Below are positions 26,658-35,165 of a stretch of DNA of 64,000 nt, piece after piece. The notes beneath the pieces are model-generated. The model was not told where the DNA came from and did no database searches. It worked only from the letters and a program-made list of their open reading frames with translations. Source of the stretch: Shewanella sp. Isolate11 (GTDB taxonomy: Bacteria > Pseudomonadota > Gammaproteobacteria > Enterobacterales > Shewanellaceae); the NCBI RefSeq assembly GCF_022398315.1, contig NZ_JAKEVF010000004.1, positions 306,886-370,885 of the forward strand, given 5' to 3'. The position numbers were made by a program, and so were the translations under genes. Each line of letters begins with the position of its first letter. Positions within the stretch are counted from its first letter, which is position 1.

Positions 26658-29600
26658 TTGCTTGCTTGGTTGTCTGTAGATACTTGGTTAATCACCTTTA
26701 TCTCTATCGCTTATTTGGCGATGTTGTTTGTTGTAGCTCAGTGGGGACAAAATCAAAGCGTTAGTCGCTGGCGTCATCGGCCTTGGATTTATAGTTTATC
26801 CTTAGGCGTGTGCTGTACCACTTGGGCCTTCTATGGCACCGTTGGTCAAGCGGCCACAACCGGAGCCTGGTTAGCGCCAATCTATATTGGCTCGATAATC
26901 TGCTTTGTGTTTGCCTGGCCGGTGTTGATGCGCACATTGCAGATCATTAAAAGCCAAAACCTCACCTCTATCGCTGACTTTATTGCCTGTCGATACGATC
27001 GCTCGCCCAAAATAGCCGCCAGTGTGGCGATAGTGTCTTTATTAGGCACTATTCCTTATATTGCTTTGCAGTTAAGGGCTATCAGTACCTCTTTCGATCT
27101 CGTCACTGGCACTTATCAGTCGGGGATCAGTACCGCCTTTGTGGTAACGATAGTGTTGATTTTATTTAGTATCTTATTTGGTACTCGTCAGCTTGCGGCC
27201 AATAAACATAACCCTGGGTTAGTATTGGCAATTGCCTTTAGTTCGATAGTGAAGTTATTTGCACTGACTGCGGTGGGATTTTTCGCTACATTTTATGTGT
27301 TTGATGGTTTTAATGATCTGCTCGCTCAAGGTCAGAGCCTACCTAAAGTGTCCCATGGCAGCTCGCTTTACTTAGCCTTGTCACAAGTGTTGCTTGGTGC
27401 CATCACTATCTATGCTTTGCCGCAAGAGTTCCACATGATGATGATTGAAAATCATCATCAAAAAGAGCTAAAGCTAGCGCGGTGGATGGTGCCTATCTAT
27501 CTGCTATTGATCAATGTCTTTGTTCTGCCCATCGCCATCGCCGGACAACTGACTTTCCCCGGCGGCAGTGTCGATGCCGATACCTATGTGTTAACTCTGC
27601 CGTTGTTTTATCAGCAAGCCTGGTTGGGGATATTGGTGTATATCGGTGGTTTGGCGGCGGCAACCGCCATGGTGATTGTGGCTGCTATTGTACTGAGCAC
27701 TATGATCTCAACCGAAATCATCACACCGCTATTGCTTCGTCTGCCGAGATTTAGCTCGCAGAAAACCCCGCAGTTAGCGGGAATTTTGTTGAATCTAAGA
27801 CGATTCTCGATAGCGATTATTTTGCTGTCAGCCTTTGGTTTTGAACGTTATATCGATCAACAGAATCATTTGGCCTCAATTGGCTTATTGTCATTTGTAT
27901 TGTTATCTCAATTTGCTCCGGCTGCGATAGGCGCGCTCTATTGGCGCAATGCGACGACCCAAGGTGCCTTCATCGGAATGCTAGTAGGCTCTGTTGTCTG
28001 GTTATATACCTTATTGCTTCCTGCGACGTTTCCGGATGCACATTGGGTTAATGCAGGCCTGTTGGGTTTTGATTGGTTAAAGCCGACGGCATTATTTGGG
28101 ATCAGTGGCTTAGATAATATAAGTCATGGTGTGGTTTTCAGTTTGGCGGCTAATATTGGCTGTTTTATGATAATTTCGCTGCTTAAACAAAACACTGTCG
28201 GTGAAATGCTACAGGCAGATCTGTTTGTTAACCGCAAACAGGTGCTGTTAGAACGTGATTTATCGGTGGAAGATTTAGCCAGTTTGTTGCATCGCTTTAT
28301 CAATAAACAGGAAGCCGATGAGTTATTGGCGCGCGCCAAGCAAGCTGGTAAGCACGTTAGTATCGACAATCTGGTTGAACATACACGGCTGAAGCTTTCA
28401 GGGGTGTTAGGCTCGGCTTCGACTAGGATGGTAATGAATGCCGTGTCCCGCTCGCAGCATGTGCCTCTAGAAGATGTGGTGAGTATTGTCGATGAAGCCA
28501 GCCAGATCTTTGAATTCAATCGTGAGCTGCTGCAGTCTGGAGTAGAAAATATCGAGCAGGGCATCAGCGTAGTCGATGCAGACATGCGCTTGGTTGCTTG
28601 GAACCGGCGCTATATTGAGTTATTGGATTATCCTCCCGAATATGTCAAAGCGGGGATCCCCATCGAAGAATTGCTGCGATACAACATAGATCGCGGCATT
28701 ATTGTCGGTGACGAAGCCCATGAGCTGGTAGAGAAGCGATTGGCGCACATGCGCTCGGGGAGCCCTCATTATTTCCAGCGGACCATGCTCGATGGTAAGG
28801 TACTGGAGATCCGCGGCCAAGCCATGCCAGGTGGTGGATTTGTGAGTACTTTCGCCGATATTACTGCGCATATTGAGGCCGAAAAAGCCCTACAACAAGC
28901 TAACGAAAGTCTCGAGCGCCGGGTGGCCAGTCGTACTCAAGAACTGGCTAAAGCCAAAGCTGAGGCGGAAGCGGCCAATAGCAGTAAAACTCGCTTCTTA
29001 GCCGCAGCTAGCCATGATTTAATGCAGCCTTTTAATGCATTGACCTTGTTTACCGATATGCTCAAGCAGCGCGCAAATTCACCTGAAGTGCACGACTTGG
29101 CGACCCATATTGAAGACTCGCTTAATGTGGTAGAAAGCCTGCTATCAGATTTGGTTGAGATCTCCCGTCTCGACGGCCATTCACAAAAGGCTGAACTGGG
29201 TCAGTTTGCTATTGATGATATTCTCTCGACGCTGGTAAACGAGTTTAAGGCGTTGTCGGTGTCGCAACAAATCGACTTTAGTTATCAAACCAGTTCCTGT
29301 TTTGTTGAAAGCGATCAGCGACTTTTGCGACGTATTATTCAAAACTTCCTCTCCAATGCGTTTCATTACTCTCCGGCTGGGGCGATGAATCAAGCTTATC
29401 AGCATATTGTTGGTGAGAGTGTCGGAGAATCTATCGCTGAGAGTATCTCGTCTCAAAATAATCTGACATCGACATTTGTGCCTAAAGTCTTGCTGGGTGT
29501 CAGAAGGCTAGAGCACAGCATTGTTATTCAAGTTTGGGATAATGGTCCGGGGATCCCTGTGGAGAAACAGCAAGCGATATTTCAAGAGTTTGAGCGCTTA

Positions 29601-30179
29601 GAGCAGACTCGTGAAATTCCGGGTTTAGGCTTAGGCTTAGCCATATCCGATCGAATAGCTAAACTGCTTGGCTTGTCGATCACATTGCATTCAGAGGTGG
29701 GTAAGGGAACCTGTTTTAGTGTTGAGGTACCGAGGATTCAATCTCAGCCTCGCGTTTCAAATGTGGTCAACTTCCCTGTCGAAGATGATTTTAATCAGCA
29801 GCAGATGAACATTAAGGTGTTGGTGATTGATAACGATGAGCTCATGCTAAAAGCGATCTCTTCGCTTTTGAGTGATTGGGGCTGTGAGGTGATTGCGGCT
29901 AAAGACCAAGCCAGTGCTGAGTTGTTACTGCAACAGTGTGCGCCGCCTAAGTTAATTATTGCCGATTATCATCTTGATGACGATCATAACGGCGTCGATC
30001 TGGTACAGCATCTGTTGCGTAATAGCCCAAGTTTAGCGGCCGATAAACCCATGTGTCTTATCTGCTCGGCCGATCCCTCCGAGCGAGTGAGGCAACATAC
30101 CAGTAATGCGCGGTTTAGCTTTGTGCGTAAGCCTGTGAAAGGTATTGCTTTAAAGAGGATAATTAAGCAGTTAGCTTAA
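26658..30179 (+). CDS. CrbS-like hybrid sensor: SSF transporter domain - PAS - histidine kinase - receiver
   Basis: This protein of ~1173 residues has an N-terminal sodium:solute symporter-like domain of ~13 helices (~1-510) and a linker. A PAS domain (~630-740, MRLVAWNRRYIELLDYP), a HisKA with phospho-His786 (AAASHDLMQPFNAL), a HATPase (N-box Asn896, DNGPGI, GLGLGLAI) and a receiver (~1053-1173, phospho-Asp1103 in IADYHL) follow. The layout is that of CrbS, which with CrbR controls acetate/acyl metabolism in Vibrio and relatives. I chose the TTG at 26658, with GGGGA five bases ahead; a TTG at 26646 is also open, and no ATG precedes the first helix. The HATPase carries an unusual ~35-residue insert (~907-941). 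A LuxR-type regulator follows on the other strand. Confidence 0.92.
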   Translation: MLAWLSVDTWLITFISIAYLAMLFVVAQWGQNQSVSRWRHRPWIYSLSLGVCCTTWAFYGTVGQAATTGAWLAPIYIGSIICFVFAWPVLMRTLQIIKSQNLTSIADFIACRYDRSPKIAASVAIVSLLGTIPYIALQLRAISTSFDLVTGTYQSGISTAFVVTIVLILFSILFGTRQLAANKHNPGLVLAIAFSSIVKLFALTAVGFFATFYVFDGFNDLLAQGQSLPKVSHGSSLYLALSQVLLGAITIYALPQEFHMMMIENHHQKELKLARWMVPIYLLLINVFVLPIAIAGQLTFPGGSVDADTYVLTLPLFYQQAWLGILVYIGGLAAATAMVIVAAIVLSTMISTEIITPLLLRLPRFSSQKTPQLAGILLNLRRFSIAIILLSAFGFERYIDQQNHLASIGLLSFVLLSQFAPAAIGALYWRNATTQGAFIGMLVGSVVWLYTLLLPATFPDAHWVNAGLLGFDWLKPTALFGISGLDNISHGVVFSLAANIGCFMIISLLKQNTVGEMLQADLFVNRKQVLLERDLSVEDLASLLHRFINKQEADELLARAKQAGKHVSIDNLVEHTRLKLSGVLGSASTRMVMNAVSRSQHVPLEDVVSIVDEASQIFEFNRELLQSGVENIEQGISVVDADMRLVAWNRRYIELLDYPPEYVKAGIPIEELLRYNIDRGIIVGDEAHELVEKRLAHMRSGSPHYFQRTMLDGKVLEIRGQAMPGGGFVSTFADITAHIEAEKALQQANESLERRVASRTQELAKAKAEAEAANSSKTRFLAAASHDLMQPFNALTLFTDMLKQRANSPEVHDLATHIEDSLNVVESLLSDLVEISRLDGHSQKAELGQFAIDDILSTLVNEFKALSVSQQIDFSYQTSSCFVESDQRLLRRIIQNFLSNAFHYSPAGAMNQAYQHIVGESVGESIAESISSQNNLTSTFVPKVLLGVRRLEHSIVIQVWDNGPGIPVEKQQAIFQEFERLEQTREIPGLGLGLAISDRIAKLLGLSITLHSEVGKGTCFSVEVPRIQSQPRVSNVVNFPVEDDFNQQQMNIKVLVIDNDELMLKAISSLLSDWGCEVIAAKDQASAELLLQQCAPPKLIIADYHLDDDHNGVDLVQHLLRNSPSLAADKPMCLICSADPSERVRQHTSNARFSFVRKPVKGIALKRIIKQLA

Positions 30180-30183
30180 AATG

Positions 30184-30210
30184 GTGGAGGCGAATGCCTC
30201 CACTTATTTT
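30184..30210 (+). terminator. terminator after the hybrid sensor gene
   Basis: GTGGAGGC pairs with GCCTCCAC around a GAAT loop, followed by TTATTTT, directly after the stop codon. Confidence 0.85.
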
Positions 30211-30214
30211 GACG

Positions 30215-30624
30215 ATACCAATCATTATAAAGATGTGATCGCTCAGTGAGAATTTAGCGTTTCTGAGGCAAGGTCTTTAATTGCTCCTGCATAAAAGACA
30301 TTCACAACATCCCTGTTGATTGTCCTTAATTGCTCCTGCATAAAAGACACTCACAACATCCCTGTTGATTGTCCTTAATTGCTCCTGCATAAAAGACACT
30401 CACAACATCCGTGTTGATTGCAACGAGTGAAGCGCATAGTTGCTCTACGGTCAAACTCGTTAACACAGAATCAGAAGTGCTAAAACTTGCCGGTTAGGCG
30501 TGTTTGGGCTTCCTATTTTTGCGTTGAATGGCTGCACAAAGGAGTAACCATTCCATCTTCTATTTCCCTGAATGAGTTGCCAAAAAACACGCTGAGTAGT
30601 GCACTTTTTTATACCGATTGGTAT
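30215..30624. repeat. composite intergenic element with terminal inverted repeats
   Basis: This ~410-bp non-coding unit is bracketed by ATACCAATCATTATAA (30215) and TTATACCGATTGGTAT (30609), inverted and matching at 14 of 16 positions. It fills the gap between the convergent sensor and regulator genes and abuts the regulator's stop codon. The left ~265 bases recur inverted at 50004-50264. The right ~135 bases recur inverted at 34951-35072. It contains three tandem 49-bp units. Confidence 0.85.
30281..30420. repeat. three tandem 49-bp units
   Basis: The units begin at 30281, 30330 and 30379, each with TTGCTCCTGCATAAAAGACA and CACAACATCC(C/G)TGTTGATT. They abut without spacers, and the third unit degenerates at its last bases. 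Confidence 0.95.
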
Positions 30625-31295
30625 TAAGCGCTGATCTGCTGGTTTTCGTTTGAGGTGATCATCAGCTGCTGAAACACCAAACCTGCCTGGGTTCGGTTAT
30701 ACACCTCTAATTTGAGCAAAATAGCAGAAACATGCTTTTTGACTGTGGTCTCTTTGATATTGAGATCATAGGCTATCTGCTTGTTTAATCGGCCATTAGC
30801 GATACAAGCCAGCACCGTATATTGCTGTGGTGTCAGCTGGGCTAACTGTTTGGCTAGGCGTTGATGTTCGGCGGCCGTTTGTTGATCGACTGTGATGTCT
30901 GTGTGCTGAGGTAACCAGACTTCGCCATCGAGTACCTTGCCTATAGCTGTGGTTATCTCAGTAAGATTGGCCGATTTAGGTATGAAGGCGCTGGCGCCAA
31001 AATTGATGGCTTTGCGAATGATCTCAGGCTGATCGTCCGAAGACACCATCACCACGACGATATCGGGAAAATGGTTTTGTAGTAGAGTTAGGCCGGTAAA
31101 TCCATCATTGCCAGGCATATGCAAGTCGAGAAAAATAATTTCAATCGAAGGATTTTTCTCGACGACGCTAATTAAATCTTTGAAGTTTTCAGCTTCTAAT
31201 ATATCTGCACTTTTAAAGCTTTTTAGAACAGCCTGTGTTAATGCGGCTCGAAATAAAGGATGGTCATCTGCAATAGCCACTTTTATGTTAGACAT
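30624..31295 (-). CDS. LuxR-family response regulator (CrbR-like)
   Basis: This is a response regulator of ~223 residues. The receiver domain (1-120) has the acidic pair in IADDHP, phospho-acceptor Asp57 in FLDLHMPGNDG, a Ser/Thr in VVMVSSDD and Lys in FIPKSA. The C-terminal LuxR-type helix-turn-helix is LTPQQYTVLACIANGRLNKQIAYDL through VKKHVSAILLKL. I prefer the ATG at 31295, which has GGAG six bases ahead, over the ATG at 31307. It lies convergent to the SSF-type hybrid sensor and is most simply its cognate regulator, as CrbR is to CrbS. Likely targets are the surrounding hydroxyacid-use genes, an inference from location. Confidence 0.92.
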   Translation of the reverse strand: MSNIKVAIADDHPLFRAALTQAVLKSFKSADILEAENFKDLISVVEKNPSIEIIFLDLHMPGNDGFTGLTLLQNHFPDIVVVMVSSDDQPEIIRKAINFGASAFIPKSANLTEITTAIGKVLDGEVWLPQHTDITVDQQTAAEHQRLAKQLAQLTPQQYTVLACIANGRLNKQIAYDLNIKETTVKKHVSAILLKLEVYNRTQAGLVFQQLMITSNENQQISA

Positions 31296-31375
31296 TATCT
31301 GCTCCATTTAAATAATGTTATTGTCAGTTTAATCTTCTTAGAAATAATTACCAGTCGTTATTGGTGTTTTAAATA

Positions 31376-31403
31376 AAAAGCCGACTTTAATTAAGTCGGC
31401 TTT
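31376..31403 (-). terminator. terminator after the TonB receptor gene
   Basis: AAAGCCGACTT pairs with AAGTCGGCTTT with an AT-rich loop. On the minus strand it is followed by TTATTT. It lies 25 bases after the receptor stop and could also act on plus-strand transcripts. Confidence 0.85.
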
Positions 31404-31428
31404 ATTAATTTAAATATCAAATTATTTT

Positions 31429-33708
31429 TTAAAAAATATACCCAAGGGTTAGTGAAACTGTCTGCGGGTCGCCATAATAACCAATTAATGTATTATCACC
31501 ACCCAATCCTGGGATATATCCACCGTTGGTATCTGGGGTTACGAAAGCATAATTACCTACTAGGTATTCTTCATCGGTTACGTTCTTCCAGTGAACGCCA
31601 GCGTTCCAATGACCATCGTTGCTATACCAGTTTAAACCTAGGTTTAGTAGACCGTAAGCGTCTTGGCTAAGTAGGTTGTCTACTACTGCGAGGTCATAAT
31701 CACCACGATAGTAGTAGTTACCGTTAGCCACAAAAGTACCGATGTCTGTATCTAAGGTGTAGTTGAAACCGACGTTAGCTGTGGTATCTGGAGTATTGGT
31801 AATGGTGTAAGTATCACTGATATCTTGCTTATTACCGTTAGCATCGTATGAGATCACTTCTTCAAATGAAGTGTCGATTAAGCCTAAACTTGCGAACAGA
31901 TTTAGTGACTCAGTGGCAGCATATTCGACATCCAGTTCTAGACCAGTACCGGTTGAGGTACCAATATTACCTAAACGTTGGTTAAGATCGGCAGCGGTGG
32001 CACCGGGTAACACGGCGACGAACTGTCTGTCTTTATGGTTTAGATAGAATGCCGTTGCGTTGATACGCAGATTATCGTTCCACTCAGTTTTAATACCTAG
32101 CTCATAAGAATCAACCACTTCTGGATCAACCGCAGGCTCTGCTGTAGTGGCTCGTGGGTTGAAAGTACCTGACTTAAAACCTTGTGAGTAGCTGGTAAAT
32201 AACATCATGTCATCGTTGATTTGGTATTCTAAGCCGAGTCGTGGCGTAAAGCGTGACCAAGTCTCTTCATCGTCGAGGACGGTTGGAATGCTGGCGTCGA
32301 TTAAGGCTTCATCACGAACATAGCCAGGGTACCAACCTGTTTCTGGGTAGATACTATCGAAAATAACCCCGTTGTTTACTGTCGCTTCTTTGGTTTCACG
32401 GGTATATCGTGCACCTAACGTCAGTGATAGTTGCTCGGTAATATCGTAAGAGCCTTGGGCATAAGCCGCATAACTTTCACTGTTGTTACAACCGCTGACT
32501 TCGCGAGTTAGACCGCCGAACGCTTTAAAAGCCTCTTCGAGGATAGCATCAAACTTACCGCATGAATCACCGGTAAAGTAGTATAAGCCAGTAACAAGAG
32601 TCAGATCGTCACCTACGTAGTTGGCCTGAAGTTCTTGGCTAAACTGTGAATCATCATAGATGGCGGGAACATCGAAAATACGCAGGCTGGTATTATCGAA
32701 ATCGATGTTCGTTGGTGAGTAACTTTCACGTGATGCGGTAACCGATTTTAAGACCCAATTCTCATTGAGATCGTATTCTAAGGTAAGGCCCCAACCTTCA
32801 GTTTCTACCTTGTTCCAAGTAGGCATACTGGTGTACGAGTCATACTTGCTATCTGGTACTGGCGCATTAGTTAGCAAGCTCGGCAGGATACGATAACCGC
32901 CTTTGGCGTTCGACTCATCTTTAGTCTTGTCGTAAGTCAAACGCATAAATAGGCTGTCGGTAGGAGTATATTCTAAGCTAACACGGCCAGCTAATACATC
33001 TTTGTTATAGTTTTCAGTATCTTGATCTGGAAGTGCTGAGGTGATGAACTCGCCGAAGCCATCGCGATTCAAGCTTGCAACAGCAAAGCCAAAATACAAT
33101 TTGTCGTCGATGATCGGATATTGGCCAGCAATTTTAAGGTCTTTTTGAGCATAACTCCCTACAGTCCCTTTAAGGCTCAATTCGGCATCGCCAGTCATTT
33201 TTTTCGTGACATACTTAATTGCGCCACCAATGGTGTTTTTACCGTATAGGGTACCTTGTGGGCCGCGAAGAACCTCGATACGTTGTACATCCAAAATATC
33301 CAGTACTGCACCTTGTGGACGGGCAACATATACATCATCAATATAGATACCGACGCCAGGCTCATAACCCCAAAGCGGATCTTCCTGGCCTACACCACGG
33401 ATAAATGCGGTAAGGGTAGAGTTAGTACCACGGCTGGTTTGTAAGGTGGTGTTAGGAGAAAACTGCTGAACTTCAGTCATGACGCTAATACCGCTATCAT
33501 TAAGTTCGTCGCTACTGATTGAGGTAACAGCCACTGGGACATTTTGTAGGCTTTCGGCTGTTTTACGTGCCGTTACTTCAATGCGTTCTAAGGTGGCTTT
33601 TTTAGCTTCGGTGTTATTGTTTTCCTCGGCCGCGATAGCGTGCTGGGTCAATAACGCAGATGAGATAGCTAAAGCAAGGCAGCTGAGTTTTATCTTATTC
33701 TGGTTCAT
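31429..33708 (-). CDS. TonB-dependent receptor of the polymer-utilisation region
   Basis: This is a 759-residue outer-membrane receptor. The signal peptide is 1-26 (cut after AIA). A TonB-box-like LERIEVTARK precedes the plug (LQNVPVAVTSISSDELN, IYIDDVYVARPQGAVLDILDVQRIEVLRGPQGTLYGKNTIGGAIKYVTK). The barrel ends in a terminal Phe (LTLGYIF). The FxxxDxxxxRPQG-type plug is common in receptors for organic substrates rather than siderophores. It sits between the response regulator and a PHA-depolymerase-like gene and has its own promoter region, in which GTACTATAGTAGTA (33809) forms a palindrome. Uptake of hydroxyalkanoate oligomers or esters is a context inference. Confidence 0.92.
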   Translation of the reverse strand: MNQNKIKLSCLALAISSALLTQHAIAAEENNNTEAKKATLERIEVTARKTAESLQNVPVAVTSISSDELNDSGISVMTEVQQFSPNTTLQTSRGTNSTLTAFIRGVGQEDPLWGYEPGVGIYIDDVYVARPQGAVLDILDVQRIEVLRGPQGTLYGKNTIGGAIKYVTKKMTGDAELSLKGTVGSYAQKDLKIAGQYPIIDDKLYFGFAVASLNRDGFGEFITSALPDQDTENYNKDVLAGRVSLEYTPTDSLFMRLTYDKTKDESNAKGGYRILPSLLTNAPVPDSKYDSYTSMPTWNKVETEGWGLTLEYDLNENWVLKSVTASRESYSPTNIDFDNTSLRIFDVPAIYDDSQFSQELQANYVGDDLTLVTGLYYFTGDSCGKFDAILEEAFKAFGGLTREVSGCNNSESYAAYAQGSYDITEQLSLTLGARYTRETKEATVNNGVIFDSIYPETGWYPGYVRDEALIDASIPTVLDDEETWSRFTPRLGLEYQINDDMMLFTSYSQGFKSGTFNPRATTAEPAVDPEVVDSYELGIKTEWNDNLRINATAFYLNHKDRQFVAVLPGATAADLNQRLGNIGTSTGTGLELDVEYAATESLNLFASLGLIDTSFEEVISYDANGNKQDISDTYTITNTPDTTANVGFNYTLDTDIGTFVANGNYYYRGDYDLAVVDNLLSQDAYGLLNLGLNWYSNDGHWNAGVHWKNVTDEEYLVGNYAFVTPDTNGGYIPGLGGDNTLIGYYGDPQTVSLTLGYIF

Positions 33709-33890
33709 ACAGGTTCCCGTTGTAGTATTTATTTTAAGGTTGTTTCTTACTACTTATTTATTGTTCACATTGACTGTATAGTAATTTTTCAAAATTTGAA
33801 TCGGTACTATAGTAGTATGTGTTATTTAAATTTATTGCTTCTTATGTTTTTTAAAGGGTTTTACACTTTTATTTAATATATTTTTGCCAG

Positions 33891-34844
33891 TTATATATTC
33901 CAGTTTTTAATTATTTCTACCATGGTGCTGATGGGGGTTTTAAGTAAAAATGGCGCTTCTATCCCACCATTTTGAATATCTGGATTAACCGCAATTCCAT
34001 GCCCCATATTATCTATTTCAGTCAATGAAATTTGGGTTGCTGTGGTACGGCTTTCCCAGGTGCGGGTGTGAATACCCGATCGGGGATTTGAATTGGCTAC
34101 AGGTTTGGCTTGAGTGAGTTCAGCCCAATGTAGTGCCAATCTCTCCGAATTAACCGGATTCACCACTAGATCTTTGGTGCCAGTCCAAATTGAGAGTGAA
34201 GGCCAGCTCTGCTGTTGTGGGTGCAGGTCTTTTGCGTGAGTCACTAACTCTTGTATTGAATAAGAGGGGCCTGATTTCATACAGGAGATCGCCTTTGTGA
34301 GATTATCAGCACAGGGATAAGTGAGTCCTGCGATTATTGCCCCAGCCTGGAACTGTTGTGGATAGTTGAGCAGAAGGGCACTGGCCATGGCACCACCTGC
34401 GGAAAGCCCTACTAAGTAGACTTGTTTGGCTTCGAGTCGCTGCTGTGCTGCGCTGATCATATTGTGGATTGATAGCATCTCTCCACTATCTAACTGGGTA
34501 TCTTGGTTTGAAAACCAGTTAAAACAAGCCTTTACATTATTTTCATAACTCTGTTGTGGAGCCAATATGGCAAAATGATGTTGTTGCGCCAGTGAGGTGA
34601 GCCCACTATCGTTAGCCAGAGTAATCCCTTGTTGTACGCATCCATGAAGTAATACCACCAGTGCCTGATGGTTATAATTCTCTGGTACAAAGTAGTCGGC
34701 GGTCAACTCGCCTGGATTCTCACCAAAGTCGCTAAGGGGTTGGTATTCATTTGCCTGAGCGGCGTGGGCGCTAGCGATTATGAGCAGCAAGATCCATAGG
34801 CTGGAAAGCTGTTTTATTAATAGATTAAAAAAGCGTTTTGGCAT
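33891..34844 (-). CDS. PHA-depolymerase-family esterase, secreted
   Basis: This is a 317-residue exported alpha/beta hydrolase of the LpqC / PHB-depolymerase family. The signal peptide is residues 1-28 (cut after AHA). The oxyanion motif is VVLLHGCVQ (63-71) and the lipase box GLSAGG has nucleophile Ser148. Asp is likely in WTGTKDLVV and His in DNMGHGIAV. It lacks the C-terminal modules of the 699-residue depolymerase at 22178 and so is probably a stand-alone oligomer or ester hydrolase in the periplasm or medium. It is monocistronic, 182 bases upstream of the TonB receptor on the same strand, which supports a joint role. Confidence 0.87.
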   Translation of the reverse strand: MPKRFFNLLIKQLSSLWILLLIIASAHAAQANEYQPLSDFGENPGELTADYFVPENYNHQALVVLLHGCVQQGITLANDSGLTSLAQQHHFAILAPQQSYENNVKACFNWFSNQDTQLDSGEMLSIHNMISAAQQRLEAKQVYLVGLSAGGAMASALLLNYPQQFQAGAIIAGLTYPCADNLTKAISCMKSGPSYSIQELVTHAKDLHPQQQSWPSLSIWTGTKDLVVNPVNSERLALHWAELTQAKPVANSNPRSGIHTRTWESRTTATQISLTEIDNMGHGIAVNPDIQNGGIEAPFLLKTPISTMVEIIKNWNI

Positions 34845-34950
34845 TGGCTAAACTTCCAAGTTGTTCATAGTGAGAACTTGCGAAATTTTGCCTAATACAG
34901 CAATGGCACTTTAGACCCATGTGGTTAATCGACTGATTTTATTTGAGTAA

Positions 34951-35072
34951 TGCTAATCATTATAAGAAAGTGCTCTACTCAGCGTGTTTTTTGGCAACTC
35001 TTTCAAGGCGGTAGATGATCTAATGGTTAGTCCCTTGTAAGGCCATTAACGCAGAAGTTGGAAGCCAAAAAT
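34951..35072. repeat. partial copy of the composite element, right-hand module
   Basis: Starting at TGCTAATCATTATAA, ~120 bases match the reverse complement of 30490-30624, most clearly GTGTTTTTTGGCAACTC. The 49-bp units are absent. It occupies much of the 321-base gap between the esterase and queG, both read leftwards. The rest of that gap holds only the hairpin at 35097. Confidence 0.8.
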
Positions 35073-35096
35073 ATGGGTATAAATATCCATGTTCTC

Positions 35097-35127
35097 GCAG
35101 CCGAAGCTACAATCGGCTGCGCTTTTT
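35097..35127 (+). terminator. orphan terminator-like hairpin on the plus strand
   Basis: GCAGCCGA pairs with TCGGCTGC, followed by GCTTTTT on the plus strand. No plus-strand gene precedes it; the flanking genes run leftwards. It may end an unannotated RNA from the repeat, or may simply be a structured queG 3' region. Confidence 0.5.
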
Positions 35128-35165
35128 GGCAAGTGTAAAATGACGTTGGCTATAGACTCAAAAAT

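Noticed and set aside
28124..28585. Long open frame (153 residues) on the minus strand inside the sensor kinase gene
   Set aside because: It is antisense to well-conserved linker and PAS-domain coding sequence, and its composition is low-complexity Ser/Thr/Leu. It is a shadow frame.
30281..30420. CRISPR-like array of three repeats (also 50061-50207)
   Set aside because: The 49-bp units abut with no spacers, and there are no cas genes. They are tandem repeats within a dispersed element.
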